Shown here: in pieces, positions 24,691-33,556 of the stretch
How the letters are laid out: each line of letters begins with the position of its first letter
How positions within the stretch are numbered: the first letter of the stretch is position 1
Assembly: GCA_045599585.1 (NCBI GenBank)
Contig: JAZRWH010000147.1
Location: forward strand, 1 to 46,982
DNA: 46,982 bases
Direction: 5' to 3'
Source of the DNA: RGIG464 sp045599585
GTDB taxonomy: Bacteria > Myxococcota_A > Bradymonadia > UBA4248
Notes under the pieces: model-generated
Seen by the model: only the letters and a program-made list of their open reading frames with translations
What the model was told of the DNA's origin: nothing
Database searches by the model: none
Made by a program: the position numbers and the translations under genes

Positions 24691-26931
24691 ATGGAAAAAT
24701 ATATTATCTTTGCTGGTCGAAAAGTCCCCATTGCGACGAGCTACGACGTTATTATTTACGACAACGAAAACAATCAGAGTTTTTATGATCCTCAGCGTAC
24801 GCTTTCGGCTGATCAGGTCATGAAAATGCAGCTCGTTCGGCCTGAAATGAGAGCGTTTAGCAAACGCGCCGGGCTTGACCTCGAACCCTCTCAACTTTTT
24901 AATGTCCCTAAAGACCAGGTCTATCTGTTGGGCGAAAGACTCACGCAAATCGCATTTCATCACGATGTAACAGAAAAAGCGACAGATACCTTCAACGTCC
25001 TCTGTACACGTGGCCTTTCGACGCACTTTGATATTAACTACGACGGAAGACTGTACCAGTTCATGGATCCCTACCACGTTGCATGGGCCACAGGCGACAA
25101 CAACTCCAAAAGTATCGCCATTGACATGAACAATCCCGTGTTCCCCGAGCTCCAAGCAACAGAGCCTGCTGCCGGTCTACGTGAAATTTATCAAGGCAAA
25201 ATCAACGGTTCCGTCAAAACGATGCTCGGCTATACCGAGGCTCAGTACGAAACACTCATCGCTCTGCTCAAAGCCCTGCTCCTACCAATGGAATGGCCTG
25301 GAGAAGGACAGTGGATTCCAATGAAAACCGTTTCTGAAAACTGTTTTCCACCCATCACTGAAAGCGGCGAAATCATCAACCGTCTACTCAAAGATCCGAT
25401 CGGATTCGTGGGTATGCTCGGCCACTACCATTGCTCCATTAACAAATGGGATCCAGGCCCGGCATTCGACTGGATGCGCGTTTTGGCCGGAATTAAAGGC
25501 GAACGCAACAGCTTCCCTGTTATCATCGATCGAGATGGCAGAAACCTCTCTTCCGTTGCAGGCAATGCCCTCATCAACGCACTGGATAACTATTATCAAA
25601 ATACACAAGATTCCGAAGGCGGCTGGTTCCCGATCGGAGTCAATCAGTCATGGCACTCTGGCGTTCACGTCGCTGCAGAAGAAGGGACGCCTGTTCGAGC
25701 AATGATGAACGGTACAATTGTCGCCGTGCGAAACGTCAACCGCGTCGACCTCGGGGATCCTAGCTTCGTTCTCATTCGACACGAACGCGTTGAAACCGGG
25801 CACGATGGCAAAAATGTCTCCATTTACTGGTATTCTCTTTACATGCATCTCAAGCACTACGAAACGCCTGAAAGCATGAATGAAATTCCTTGGATCACCA
25901 ATCTTTTTGGCGGCACCATCGATACACCAGAAGATCTTATTTATGCCCCGAGTTCAGGCAAATTCCCACCCGAAAAAGGTATTCCAAACACCTTTAATAC
26001 GATTTCGGCCAAAGGCCCCAATGAAATCGCCAAAGCATTCTACCGCGGTGATATCCTTCTCGTGAACATTCCCGTAAAAGCTGGCGACGAAATCGGCTTT
26101 GTGGGCATTTTCGGTGACACCACGGATCGCGACCGCCAGCGTGCCCAAGTCCATGTCGAAGTTTTTTCAGAGACCAACATCTTCCAAACGCGAAACGCTC
26201 AAAAAGACAGTTGGAACATTGTCGAAGGCGACAGCTCTGACTATTCACTCGTCCGCGTCAAACGCATCATTTCACCGATTCAAAAACACATTGCCGAACA
26301 TAATAACGGCAAAAAACCTTCTTTCCTCAAAGCTTCTGAAATCCGAAGTTTCTTTAGTGCTGGTCCCACAGAAGATGCTGCAGCAGCACGTGACAGTTTC
26401 CGAAAATTCATTTGTTACCACAAAAGCGAGTGGTCACCGCTCATGGACTGGACACGCACAGCTGTTCAAACGGTTGGGTGGCAATGGGAAAATGAAAATC
26501 AATTCGGCGACTGGCTCCTCAAATGGCTCCCCTTCCAATGGCTTACCAAAGACGTCACGTCCGCGCTAAACCTACCGGCATCGCACCATTTCTATACCTA
26601 CCATCCCATTTATCTTCTCGAACATCTCAACTCGACCTACGCTGGTAATATTCGCAAAAACGCGGAAGAATCGAGTCCTGATGAAGCTGACAAAAAACGC
26701 GAAGAGCAGCAGGCAAAGATCGACAGATTACTTGAGCTTAATAAAAAAGCAGCACTAAACGGATCGTTATCTGACGAAGAATCAAAAGAACGAGATGCAC
26801 TCTATGCGCAAATGGACGATCACTTAGGCGATCAACGAGGCGATATAGACTTCCCGACCGAATATAATTATCAACACGATAAATTCTTCGATGACTGGGA
26901 CGAAGGCGAATGGCCTCCTCCCGGAAAATAA
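24691..26931 (+). CDS. N-acetylmuramoyl-L-alanine amidase / M23-like fusion protein
   Basis: The 746-residue product combines two murein-hydrolase folds. An Amidase_2-type domain at about 85-255 has IAFHHDVTE near 86, THFDINYDGRLYQFMDP near 110 and GHYHCSINKWDPGPAFDW near 243, giving His ligands at the start and end. A M23 (LytM) domain at about 315-490 has WHSGVHVAAEEGTPV, LYMHLKHY and QVHVEVF. In M23 the first motif is normally HxGxD and the last HxH; here Asp is His and the first His of the last motif is Gln. The C-terminus is a Lys/Glu-rich coiled-coil-like segment. No signal peptide is evident, so export would need a partner or another route. It is the last gene of the operon, 64 bp after the VWA gene, and a terminator follows. 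Confidence 0.78.
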   Translation: MEKYIIFAGRKVPIATSYDVIIYDNENNQSFYDPQRTLSADQVMKMQLVRPEMRAFSKRAGLDLEPSQLFNVPKDQVYLLGERLTQIAFHHDVTEKATDTFNVLCTRGLSTHFDINYDGRLYQFMDPYHVAWATGDNNSKSIAIDMNNPVFPELQATEPAAGLREIYQGKINGSVKTMLGYTEAQYETLIALLKALLLPMEWPGEGQWIPMKTVSENCFPPITESGEIINRLLKDPIGFVGMLGHYHCSINKWDPGPAFDWMRVLAGIKGERNSFPVIIDRDGRNLSSVAGNALINALDNYYQNTQDSEGGWFPIGVNQSWHSGVHVAAEEGTPVRAMMNGTIVAVRNVNRVDLGDPSFVLIRHERVETGHDGKNVSIYWYSLYMHLKHYETPESMNEIPWITNLFGGTIDTPEDLIYAPSSGKFPPEKGIPNTFNTISAKGPNEIAKAFYRGDILLVNIPVKAGDEIGFVGIFGDTTDRDRQRAQVHVEVFSETNIFQTRNAQKDSWNIVEGDSSDYSLVRVKRIISPIQKHIAEHNNGKKPSFLKASEIRSFFSAGPTEDAAAARDSFRKFICYHKSEWSPLMDWTRTAVQTVGWQWENENQFGDWLLKWLPFQWLTKDVTSALNLPASHHFYTYHPIYLLEHLNSTYAGNIRKNAEESSPDEADKKREEQQAKIDRLLELNKKAALNGSLSDEESKERDALYAQMDDHLGDQRGDIDFPTEYNYQHDKFFDDWDEGEWPPPGK

Positions 26932-26937
26932 ACTCAG

Positions 26938-26962
26938 GGCCGCAGTCATGCGGCCTTTTTTG
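26938..26962 (+). terminator. Rho-independent terminator of the VWA/amidase operon
   Basis: GGCCGCA (26938-26944) pairs with TGCGGCC (26949-26955) around GTCA and is followed by a T run. It lies 6 bp after the stop codon. Confidence 0.93.
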
Positions 26963-26997
26963 TTCGTTATCGTAAGGCTTTTTAATCCTTTTTTTTG

Positions 26998-27029
26998 CCA
27001 GCGCTATTGCCAAAGGCAATACGCGCTGG
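26998..27029 (+). repeat. TATT...AATACG-family hairpin (copy 7)
   Basis: Outer arms CCAGCGC and GCGCTGG enclose TATTGCC-aaa-GGCAATA, with the conserved unpaired C before the right outer arm. The outer stem differs from that of copy 8, which abuts it, yet both pair perfectly. Confidence 0.9.
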
Positions 27030-27064
27030 GCGCCGCTATTGGCTACACCAATACGCGGCGCTAC
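27030..27064 (+). repeat. TATT...AATACG-family hairpin (copy 8)
   Basis: Outer arms GCGCCGC and GCGGCGC enclose TATTGG-ctaca-CCAATA plus the unpaired C. Read on the minus strand the foot is GTAGCGCCGCG. It is directly adjacent to copy 7. Between 27065 and 27203 I see only AT-rich sequence. Confidence 0.88.
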
Positions 27065-27203
27065 ACGCTAGCCATGAAGCGGTGCAAAGCGACACTTGTT
27101 GGACAAAATAATACGAATTGGTTTATATAAACATTATACTTTATGCTAATAATTGCATTTATTATGTATTACGATTAATCTATCACAACGCAACCATTAA
27201 AAA

Positions 27204-27237
27204 CGCAGGCTGTATTGGCACAGCCAATAGGCCTGCG
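27204..27237 (-). repeat. TATT...AATACG-family hairpin (copy 9)
   Basis: On plus it reads CGCAGGC-tg-TATTGGC-aca-GCCAATA-g-GCCTGCG: a 7-bp outer stem and a 7-bp inner stem with unequal linkers. It is in minus orientation. Confidence 0.88.
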
Positions 27238-27241
27238 GCGT

Positions 27242-27277
27242 ATGGCGTATTCGTGCCCTAGCACGAATAGCCATCGC
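27242..27277 (-). repeat. TATT...AATACG-family hairpin (copy 10)
   Basis: ATGGC-G-TATTCGTGC faces GCACGAATA-GCCAT around a CCTA loop. The outer arms ATGGC/GCCAT and the extra unpaired G match the family pattern in minus orientation. It lies about 30 bp past the end of the Omp85 gene. Confidence 0.88.
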
Positions 27278-27305
27278 AAACAATTATACAATCAAATAAC
27301 AACAC

Positions 27306-30300
27306 TTAGAATGTATAACCGACATTCAAACTTAACTGGCCGATCGGATCGCCTTTTCGTCGATTTAATATAAATCCATAGTCAATGACAATGGGCGGAA
27401 TTGAGTCATTGATAAGCCAGCGCAAACCGAGACCAGACGTATAACGCATTTCTTTGACAAACATCTCTTCAAAGAATCCACCGCCTTTATAATAAGCAGG
27501 CTGATGCTCAACGATACTTCCCATATCAACAAATAGCGCAGCATAAATGCCCATACTATTCCAAATTGGAAAACGAAGCTCTGCATTGAAATTCAAAAGT
27601 GCCTCACCGCCAGCAGCCTCGTTCGTGGCAATAGCCGGCGACGAAGGTTCAACAAGACGCGGACCGAGTGCATCATTGTCATAACCGCGCATACTCAAAC
27701 CGCCCAAGAAAAAGCGATCGATCAAAGGAAGCGACGAATCTGTATCAAGGAAGCTCAACCCCAATCGCAGGTTCAGACCGAGTGTAAAATATTTAAGAAA
27801 TGTATAAATATAAGACGCTCGAATGTCAGGTTTTACATAAAACCCAACAGAGTCTGAATAAGCGAATTTAATCTTACCCTCTGCGTAAAAGCCATATTTC
27901 GGAGTCAATGGGCTGTCTCTACCATCATAAATGGCACGCGGTGTAATTGAAATCGTAACCGTTCGCTGATCTGACGAGAAGGGACAGTCTTGAAAAAATG
28001 TAACAGGATAACACGCATGATAAGAATCGAGATCGTCACTGACATCTATATTAAAAGATGACGTGACACTAGTTTTGGCTTCAAAAGCGAGCGCAGCGAA
28101 CCAAGCCGTATTAACATTCCATTGGACTTCGACGAGTCCGCCTGCTTCTTCTTTATTTGTCTCGGGAATAAAGCGAAGATCATAATAAAGCTGACCAACG
28201 AGATCGAGTCCCTGCGCAGGAAGAAGGGGAACCTTAAGTGTCATCAACGCGAAAAAGTTTTGATTAAATTTTTGCGTAAAGACCCACTCGCTGCCTCTAA
28301 AGAATCGAGCCTCAGGCATGACGAGCACGCGAAAATCCCACCCCAATCCGAATAAATTTGCCTCGACATACTCTGCCTCGCCTTCCAAGATCCAGTTACC
28401 CGAATTCAGCGAAAGACCCAAAGCAAAGTCAAACCAACGTCGCGGCCCTTCTTCAAGATCAATCACAACAGGAACAGGATAATCCGTCGTACCTGTAGAG
28501 TCGGCATTTTCTGTTTTTGCAACGAGATCATCTTCAACGCCAATGACGTTCAAAGAAGCCGAAGCGTAGATCGAACGCTGACGCAGAAGACTGCGTGCGT
28601 CCATAATTTTGTTGTAGTCAAACGTCTCATCGCGCTGAAAAGGAATATCCTGTTGAACGACCCAATCACGCGTCACAACATTGCCGTGCGTAAAGACATC
28701 GCCAAAAGTGTACTTGGGGCCCAACGTAATTTCATATTCAACGTCAATAATCTGCCCCGTAATGCCATTGACAAGCTCGCATTTAGGCGAAGTTTCTTTG
28801 TCATTCCAGTGATCATAATGTCGTCTACACGACTCGACCAACCCGTACGTCCCTTCGGTCACGGTGCAAGCATCTTCGAGATCATCCGGCATACATGCGC
28901 TAGGAAACTCCGCTATCTCACACGTTTCCAAACTAGCCAGCGAACCGTCATCGCCGTACGAGGTGCACCGAACTCTGTCGGCAATCGTAGCATACCCGCG
29001 CGCACGAAGCTGTTTTGTAATCGCCGCACGCTCTTCGCGCAATTTTTCGTCACTGTACGCATCGGAATCGGGCTTATCAATACGGACGTCAAATTTCTCA
29101 AATAGTGCCTTGTCCGTGTACCGAATCTGTCGATGCGCCAAAATCGATGGTCTGCCCTCATCTACCACGAAAGTCAGCCGCAAGCGTCCGTCTTTGCTAA
29201 TTGGCTCGAGTGTCCAACGATTAACATCAGCATTGAGATAGCCTATTTCGCGGTATGCATCGACGATTTTTGCAGCATCATCTGCGATCATCGAACGTTG
29301 AGGGTACGCCCCACCGCCAAAAGCAGAATACTCACGGCTATTAATCAAGCTCTTTAGCTTTTCATGTGAAATGGCATTCGCGCCATCAAAAGTGATCTCA
29401 CCGATTTCAGTACGCGGCCCTTCTTCAATCGTCAGTAAAACGACATTCGGTTTGCCAGGCATAGCGCTTTTGATCAGCTCACCGCGCACCTTTGCCCAAT
29501 AATAGCCTGCCGAAATATACAATTTCTGTAGCGATTCTGCCGTTGCGCTAACTTCTGCATTATCGACGTACCCCGAATTTGCAAAAGTGAGTCCCTCCCT
29601 CAATTCCTTTTCGGAAAGCGCTGTATTGCCTCGATATTCGACGACCCATTTAGGCGATTCAGTGATATCCAAAAAGACATCGAGCGAACGCGTTTCATCG
29701 TTTTGGCGAGCAACAAAGCTAATGCGCGTCTGATAGTAGCCTTCGGAGCGATAGAGATTGAGGACATCACTGACGGAGTCTTCAATCTGTTCTTTTGTAG
29801 CATACCCCCAAAAACTAAATCCTGAACGAAATTCAGACTCTATTTGTGCATAAGATTTAACCTGATGGCCTCGAACATAAACTTTACCCAAGCTATAGCC
29901 CCAACCATCCCGCACCTTAACGGTCAGATCAACCTTATTTTCCTCATCTTCAACGGGCGTAACTTCGATCTCAACTTTGGCGCTTAAATATCCTTCTTTA
30001 GTGTAGAGTCGTCTCAAACTCTTACTTTGATCTTCGAGAGCGATCTGCGTCAACTCTTCGCGCGACATTGTATCCACATCGCGGCCGCGCAAAAGGGCTG
30101 TACGCGGGTACAACGGCCCTCCGGCATGAAGCATCATACGTTTTTTGAGTTCCGATTCGTAAAGCGCGCCACGGAGATCGTACGACACCTTACGTATCAC
30201 AAGATGCCCTACCACCTCAAAATTCACATTGATGCGCTCTCCCTCGTACGTCAAATGCTGACGTACGTGCGAAAAGTACCCCGTCTTTCTAAGACGCTCT

Positions 30301-30767
30301 ACCGAAAGTGCTATTTCTTGCGTCGTAGCCAAGCGTCCCAAGCTCAACCCCGTCGCTCGCAGAAGTGCATCAACGTTTTCTTTTGACTTACAAAATTCGA
30401 TATCGCAAGTTAAAGACAAGTCTGCTACGCGATAAACTTTAGCTGTCGGTGCATCAAATACAAATTCCTTTTGCGTCAGCCCCAAAAAGCCGTTTCCGCC
30501 CTGTGCACTATCAGAAGCATTCGCCTCAGAACTCTCCTCCGCCAAAAGCGGATCTTCCTGTAGTTTGCGCTGTTCGAGCGTTGATTTTTCGTCATCAGGC
30601 CATACACCGCGTGAAAAAATATGCGCCTCATCGTGCATCGCAAAATCAAAAAACGACTCCGACGCCTGCGTATCTTCAACAGCATCCTGCGCAACAGCGG
30701 ATGCAGTACATAGCCAAATCGCCCCAAATACTGCCCACGCGCTATGTTTTAACTTCAATCCCGACAC
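27306..30767 (-). CDS. Omp85/BamA-TamA family outer membrane protein
   Basis: The 1153-residue product has a signal peptide (to about ASAVA at residue 26) and a long N-terminal region with several POTRA-type repeats, for example near 110-190 and 195-290. YRGNTALSEKELREGLTF near 382 and ITFDGANAISHEKLKSLINS near 462 are further examples. The C-terminal barrel has FFLGGLSMRGYDNDALGPR near 1018, matching the GG-x-RG-x-LGP barrel-lid motif, and it ends in SLNVGYTF, a beta-signal with final Phe. It inserts or translocates outer membrane proteins. At about 1150 residues it is longer than BamA (~800). Part of the excess is a Cys-rich stretch near 620-700 with six Cys between POTRA regions, and two more Cys occur in a barrel loop. 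BamA itself or a paralogue cannot be settled here. Confidence 0.85.
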   Translation of the reverse strand: MSGLKLKHSAWAVFGAIWLCTASAVAQDAVEDTQASESFFDFAMHDEAHIFSRGVWPDDEKSTLEQRKLQEDPLLAEESSEANASDSAQGGNGFLGLTQKEFVFDAPTAKVYRVADLSLTCDIEFCKSKENVDALLRATGLSLGRLATTQEIALSVERLRKTGYFSHVRQHLTYEGERINVNFEVVGHLVIRKVSYDLRGALYESELKKRMMLHAGGPLYPRTALLRGRDVDTMSREELTQIALEDQSKSLRRLYTKEGYLSAKVEIEVTPVEDEENKVDLTVKVRDGWGYSLGKVYVRGHQVKSYAQIESEFRSGFSFWGYATKEQIEDSVSDVLNLYRSEGYYQTRISFVARQNDETRSLDVFLDITESPKWVVEYRGNTALSEKELREGLTFANSGYVDNAEVSATAESLQKLYISAGYYWAKVRGELIKSAMPGKPNVVLLTIEEGPRTEIGEITFDGANAISHEKLKSLINSREYSAFGGGAYPQRSMIADDAAKIVDAYREIGYLNADVNRWTLEPISKDGRLRLTFVVDEGRPSILAHRQIRYTDKALFEKFDVRIDKPDSDAYSDEKLREERAAITKQLRARGYATIADRVRCTSYGDDGSLASLETCEIAEFPSACMPDDLEDACTVTEGTYGLVESCRRHYDHWNDKETSPKCELVNGITGQIIDVEYEITLGPKYTFGDVFTHGNVVTRDWVVQQDIPFQRDETFDYNKIMDARSLLRQRSIYASASLNVIGVEDDLVAKTENADSTGTTDYPVPVVIDLEEGPRRWFDFALGLSLNSGNWILEGEAEYVEANLFGLGWDFRVLVMPEARFFRGSEWVFTQKFNQNFFALMTLKVPLLPAQGLDLVGQLYYDLRFIPETNKEEAGGLVEVQWNVNTAWFAALAFEAKTSVTSSFNIDVSDDLDSYHACYPVTFFQDCPFSSDQRTVTISITPRAIYDGRDSPLTPKYGFYAEGKIKFAYSDSVGFYVKPDIRASYIYTFLKYFTLGLNLRLGLSFLDTDSSLPLIDRFFLGGLSMRGYDNDALGPRLVEPSSPAIATNEAAGGEALLNFNAELRFPIWNSMGIYAALFVDMGSIVEHQPAYYKGGGFFEEMFVKEMRYTSGLGLRWLINDSIPPIVIDYGFILNRRKGDPIGQLSLNVGYTF

Positions 30768-30887
30768 ACGAAACCCCTAACTGCGCACAATACGCAAACG
30801 AGCGCTGTCTCTACCACTTTTCATGACATTCTTGCGACATTTTTAGTATTTCCCAGAATTCTCCTCTGAGTAATCCTTCTATTTTTT

Positions 30888-30943
30888 AGGGGGAAGTCTC
30901 CCCCTGAGCAGCTATTGGCTCTGCCAATACGCTGCTACCCCCT
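30888..30943 (+). repeat. Composite hairpin repeat (copy 11)
   Basis: The mini-hairpin GGGGGAAGTCTCCCCC is followed by TGAGCAGC, TATTGGC-tct-GCCAATA, an unpaired C, GCTGC and TACCCCCTC. The outer stem is GCAGC/GCTGC where the other composite copies have GCGGC/GCCGC, a compensatory change in both arms. It lies in the 343-bp gap between the Omp85 and HAD genes, where nothing else is seen. Confidence 0.92.
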
Positions 30944-31110
30944 CCCAATCTAACTCAACTCTATGTTTGTTATTTTAATTTAACAATTATAAATACTTAC
31001 ATTTGACGACAAATTTACAATTGAATAAATATGATTGGATATTCAGGGTTCACTTGCCCTACACAGTCGACAGATTATTTTTTGTCCCTCTCTTTGATCA
31101 AGGAACTTCA

Positions 31111-31995
31111 ATGCATACTTACCAACGACGCACCAAAGAAGCACAACCCGTTTTGGCTATTTGCTACGACTTTGACAAAACGCTTTCGCCCGATGATATG
31201 CAGGCCCAAGGGTTCATTCAATCCATTGGCTACGAAGTAGACGATTTTTGGAAAGCAGCAAACGTACTAGCTCAAAAACACGAAATGGACAGCAACCTTG
31301 CTTATATGCTCCAAATGCTCGCTGAATCTAAAGGACATATGGCTTTTACAAAGCAAATGCTCCGCGACTGGGGAAAACGCGTTATTCTATTTGATGGTGT
31401 AGAGTCTTGGTTTGAACGCATTCGACGTTTTGCAGAAAGCTGCGGAATTATTGTTGAACACTACGTCATTTCTTCGGGACTTCTCGAAATGATCGAAGGC
31501 ACTTCAATTGCACAAAAGGGTGCATTTGAGCGCATTTACGCAAGTTCTTTTTGTTACAGTCCTGAGGGTGTAGCGATTTGGCCAGCACAAGTAGTCAATT
31601 TTACCAACAAAACCCAGTTTCTTTTCAGAATAAGCAAAGGCATTTTGGACATCAACGATCCCGGCGTAAACGATTATTTCCCGGCAGACGCATTCCGTGT
31701 TCCCTTCCGCAATATGATCTACATCGGCGACAGTGACACCGACGTTCCCTGTATGAAACTGATCAACGATCATGGAGGCCATTCTATTTGCGTCTACAAC
31801 CCTAAAACAGGGGATAAGAGCAAAGTCCACCGCATGATGCGAGAGGGGCGAAGCCGTTACTTTGCGCCAGCAGATTACACAGAAGATTCAGCACTGGAGC
31901 TGCTCGTCAAAGCAATCGTTCAACATACAGCGGCGAGTGCTTTGCTTGAAGCAAAACATCACGCAGATCTAAAAGAGGCACTTGAAGCTGAATAG
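31111..31995 (+). CDS. HAD-superfamily hydrolase (phosphatase)
   Basis: The 294-residue product carries HAD motifs in order. ICYDFDKTLSPDD near residue 19 has the nucleophile Asp and the general acid two residues on. ISSGLLEMIEG near 122 is motif II, NFTNKTQFLF near 166 gives the motif III Lys, and IYIGDSDTDVPC near 204 is motif IV. The helical cap after motif I resembles phosphoserine-phosphatase-type proteins. The substrate is unknown and no signal peptide is present, so it acts in the cytoplasm. ATG 31111 is preferred over one 36 codons upstream because AAGGAA lies 7 nt before it and the homology starts there. Confidence 0.85.
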   Translation: MHTYQRRTKEAQPVLAICYDFDKTLSPDDMQAQGFIQSIGYEVDDFWKAANVLAQKHEMDSNLAYMLQMLAESKGHMAFTKQMLRDWGKRVILFDGVESWFERIRRFAESCGIIVEHYVISSGLLEMIEGTSIAQKGAFERIYASSFCYSPEGVAIWPAQVVNFTNKTQFLFRISKGILDINDPGVNDYFPADAFRVPFRNMIYIGDSDTDVPCMKLINDHGGHSICVYNPKTGDKSKVHRMMREGRSRYFAPADYTEDSALELLVKAIVQHTAASALLEAKHHADLKEALEAE

Positions 31996-32850
31996 CGCGT
32001 TGAAGATATAGTTTTGATTCAGAAATCAGAGCGTTCACAAAGCAGAGATAGCAACACTACAAATCTCGTATTTATCTATATACGACGAAAAAATTGTGAT
32101 ATTTTAATTATTAATTTCAACAAAATACAGATCGGGCCCAAATTTTGGGCCCCGCCCCCGCCTCCACCACCGCCGGTTTGCTTGCCCATGCCCAGCCGCC
32201 GGGCAGACGCCCCCGGCAGTTTAGCCTGTGCGTTTTTTTGACATCATTGACAAAAAAACTTTGTGGTCAAACCGAAAAACGCCACAAAATTCGCCACGTC
32301 AAGAGCGAGCACATGACGCGGGAATTCGTTTGGGCAATACTGCACCTCAAGTCCAACGTGTTCGTCAACAACATTCGACTTGGGCGGGAAACATGCAAAA
32401 CCGGCGGATCACGACAACGAAAACAGCCAACACAAATCAAACGCACAACACGATCTCCTTTCTTTAACGTAGTGTATGAGGAGAACAAGCCTGCTTTCCT
32501 CTAATACAGTAGTGCCATCGAAAATCGTTTCGTTACGCATTTAAATGCTTTTTTTTTGCAGTTTTTTCAGTCGTCAATCCATCACCAATTATCTATTCTC
32601 CATACATTCACGACACAGAATGTGTACGCTACATAGATTCTTGCTTATAGTTTCAGAGAACTACAATCGATTGCATATACCAAAATTGCGTTTAAGATTA
32701 AAACGTACAATATGCCATACAATTATAGTCATTTTTCTGCGGGTGCGTTTGCGCCCAAAAGCGCTATGCATCCAAAGATACTACTGCAATACGTCATGCA
32801 CCTAAGGCGCTGTCCGCAGGACAAATAGCGAATAATTATATATATTCATA
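31996..32850. other. Intergenic region without a recognisable gene
   Basis: A palindrome GGGCCCAAA/TTTGGGCCC lies at 32134-32152 and is followed by a C-rich stretch (about 32150-32220). The ORFs here are short, poorly coded and lack ribosome binding sites. A partial family hairpin, CGCTGTCC-gca-GGACA with AATAGCG, is at about 32807-32830. The rest is AT-rich and featureless to me. A small RNA cannot be excluded. Confidence 0.4.
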
Positions 32851-33234
32851 CACTGCTGTCCCACGAAGTTTTCATAGAATACTCTGATAACTCTACAGTA
32901 GCTTTGTTTTATCGATATAGAGTCGTTTCTAAGCATGAAAAAGACTTAAGATTACTGTTAAATCGACTGCGTCGCGAAGCCGAAGGCAAGCAGCGGACGC
33001 ACCAGACGAGCGGGCGCGCATGTTGAAGACGAAGTCAAGTTCGCGCGTGCAGCATGTCTGAACGAAGTGAGTTCTGCACGCGCGACAAAAGAGCGCGGGG
33101 ATTCCAAAGGGGCGTCCACGATACGACGCCCCTCTGGGCCGTCCGCAAGACAGAATGAGAATAAGAAAAGTCTAAAATTCTGTAACGAGCGCATTTCGTT
33201 ACAGTTAATGAGAATATGTTGTGGGACAGCAGTG
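32851..33234 (+). mobile_element. 384-bp non-autonomous inverted-repeat element with 9-bp target duplication (copy A)
   Basis: CACTGCTGTCCCAC at 32851-32864 is matched exactly by GTGGGACAGCAGTG at 33221-33234. ATATTCATA directly flanks both ends (32842-32850 and 33235-33243), a perfect 9-bp target duplication. The interior has no coding capacity. It carries hairpins GCGCGTGCAG/CTGCACGCGC (about 33043-33083) and GGGGCGTC/GACGCCCC (about 33110-33133). It has the form of a MITE mobilised by a transposase encoded elsewhere; a 9-bp duplication occurs in several IS groups, including IS4-type elements. Partial copies B and C lie at 7660 and 18996. Confidence 0.92.
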
Positions 33235-33243
33235 ATATTCATA

Positions 33244-33556
33244 TTGAGTTAATTTCATTGCAGTCAACGAAATAACTACGTAAACATGCAATGCATCTAG
33301 TTATATGATATAGTTATATGATATACACATATCCCGTCTGATGATTTTTTATATAACGTCTGTCATTTCTTAGTTACACCTCAAAAAATGACGCTATGCG
33401 TTAGTGCGCAATGTTTTTTGCATACCATATGAAATACAAAAAAAACTTGATTTATAGTTTTTAAGTGGCAGAATCCATACGCGAAGATAATTTTAATTGA
33501 CGCAATGCGTCAATTAAAAAATTCGCGGTTTTCTTAATTTTAACAAACTTTATACT
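33244..33556 (+). promoter_or_regulatory. Leader of the giant lipoprotein gene with 48-bp palindrome
   Basis: TTTTAATTGACGC (33491-33503) and GCGTCAATTAAAA (33507-33519) form perfect 13-bp arms around AAT. Outer arms CGCGAA (33480-33485) and TTCGCG (33522-33527) extend the symmetry to 48 bp. It ends 29 bp before the ATG at 33557. No U tract follows on plus, so it looks more like an operator or leader hairpin than a terminator. The upstream part also has a direct repeat, AGTTATATGATATA, near 33300-33320. Confidence 0.7.

Noticed and set aside
32145..32504. 119-residue plus-strand ORF in the large intergenic region
   Set aside because: It has no ribosome binding site, a biased low-complexity composition, overlapping ORFs in other frames and no recognisable motif.
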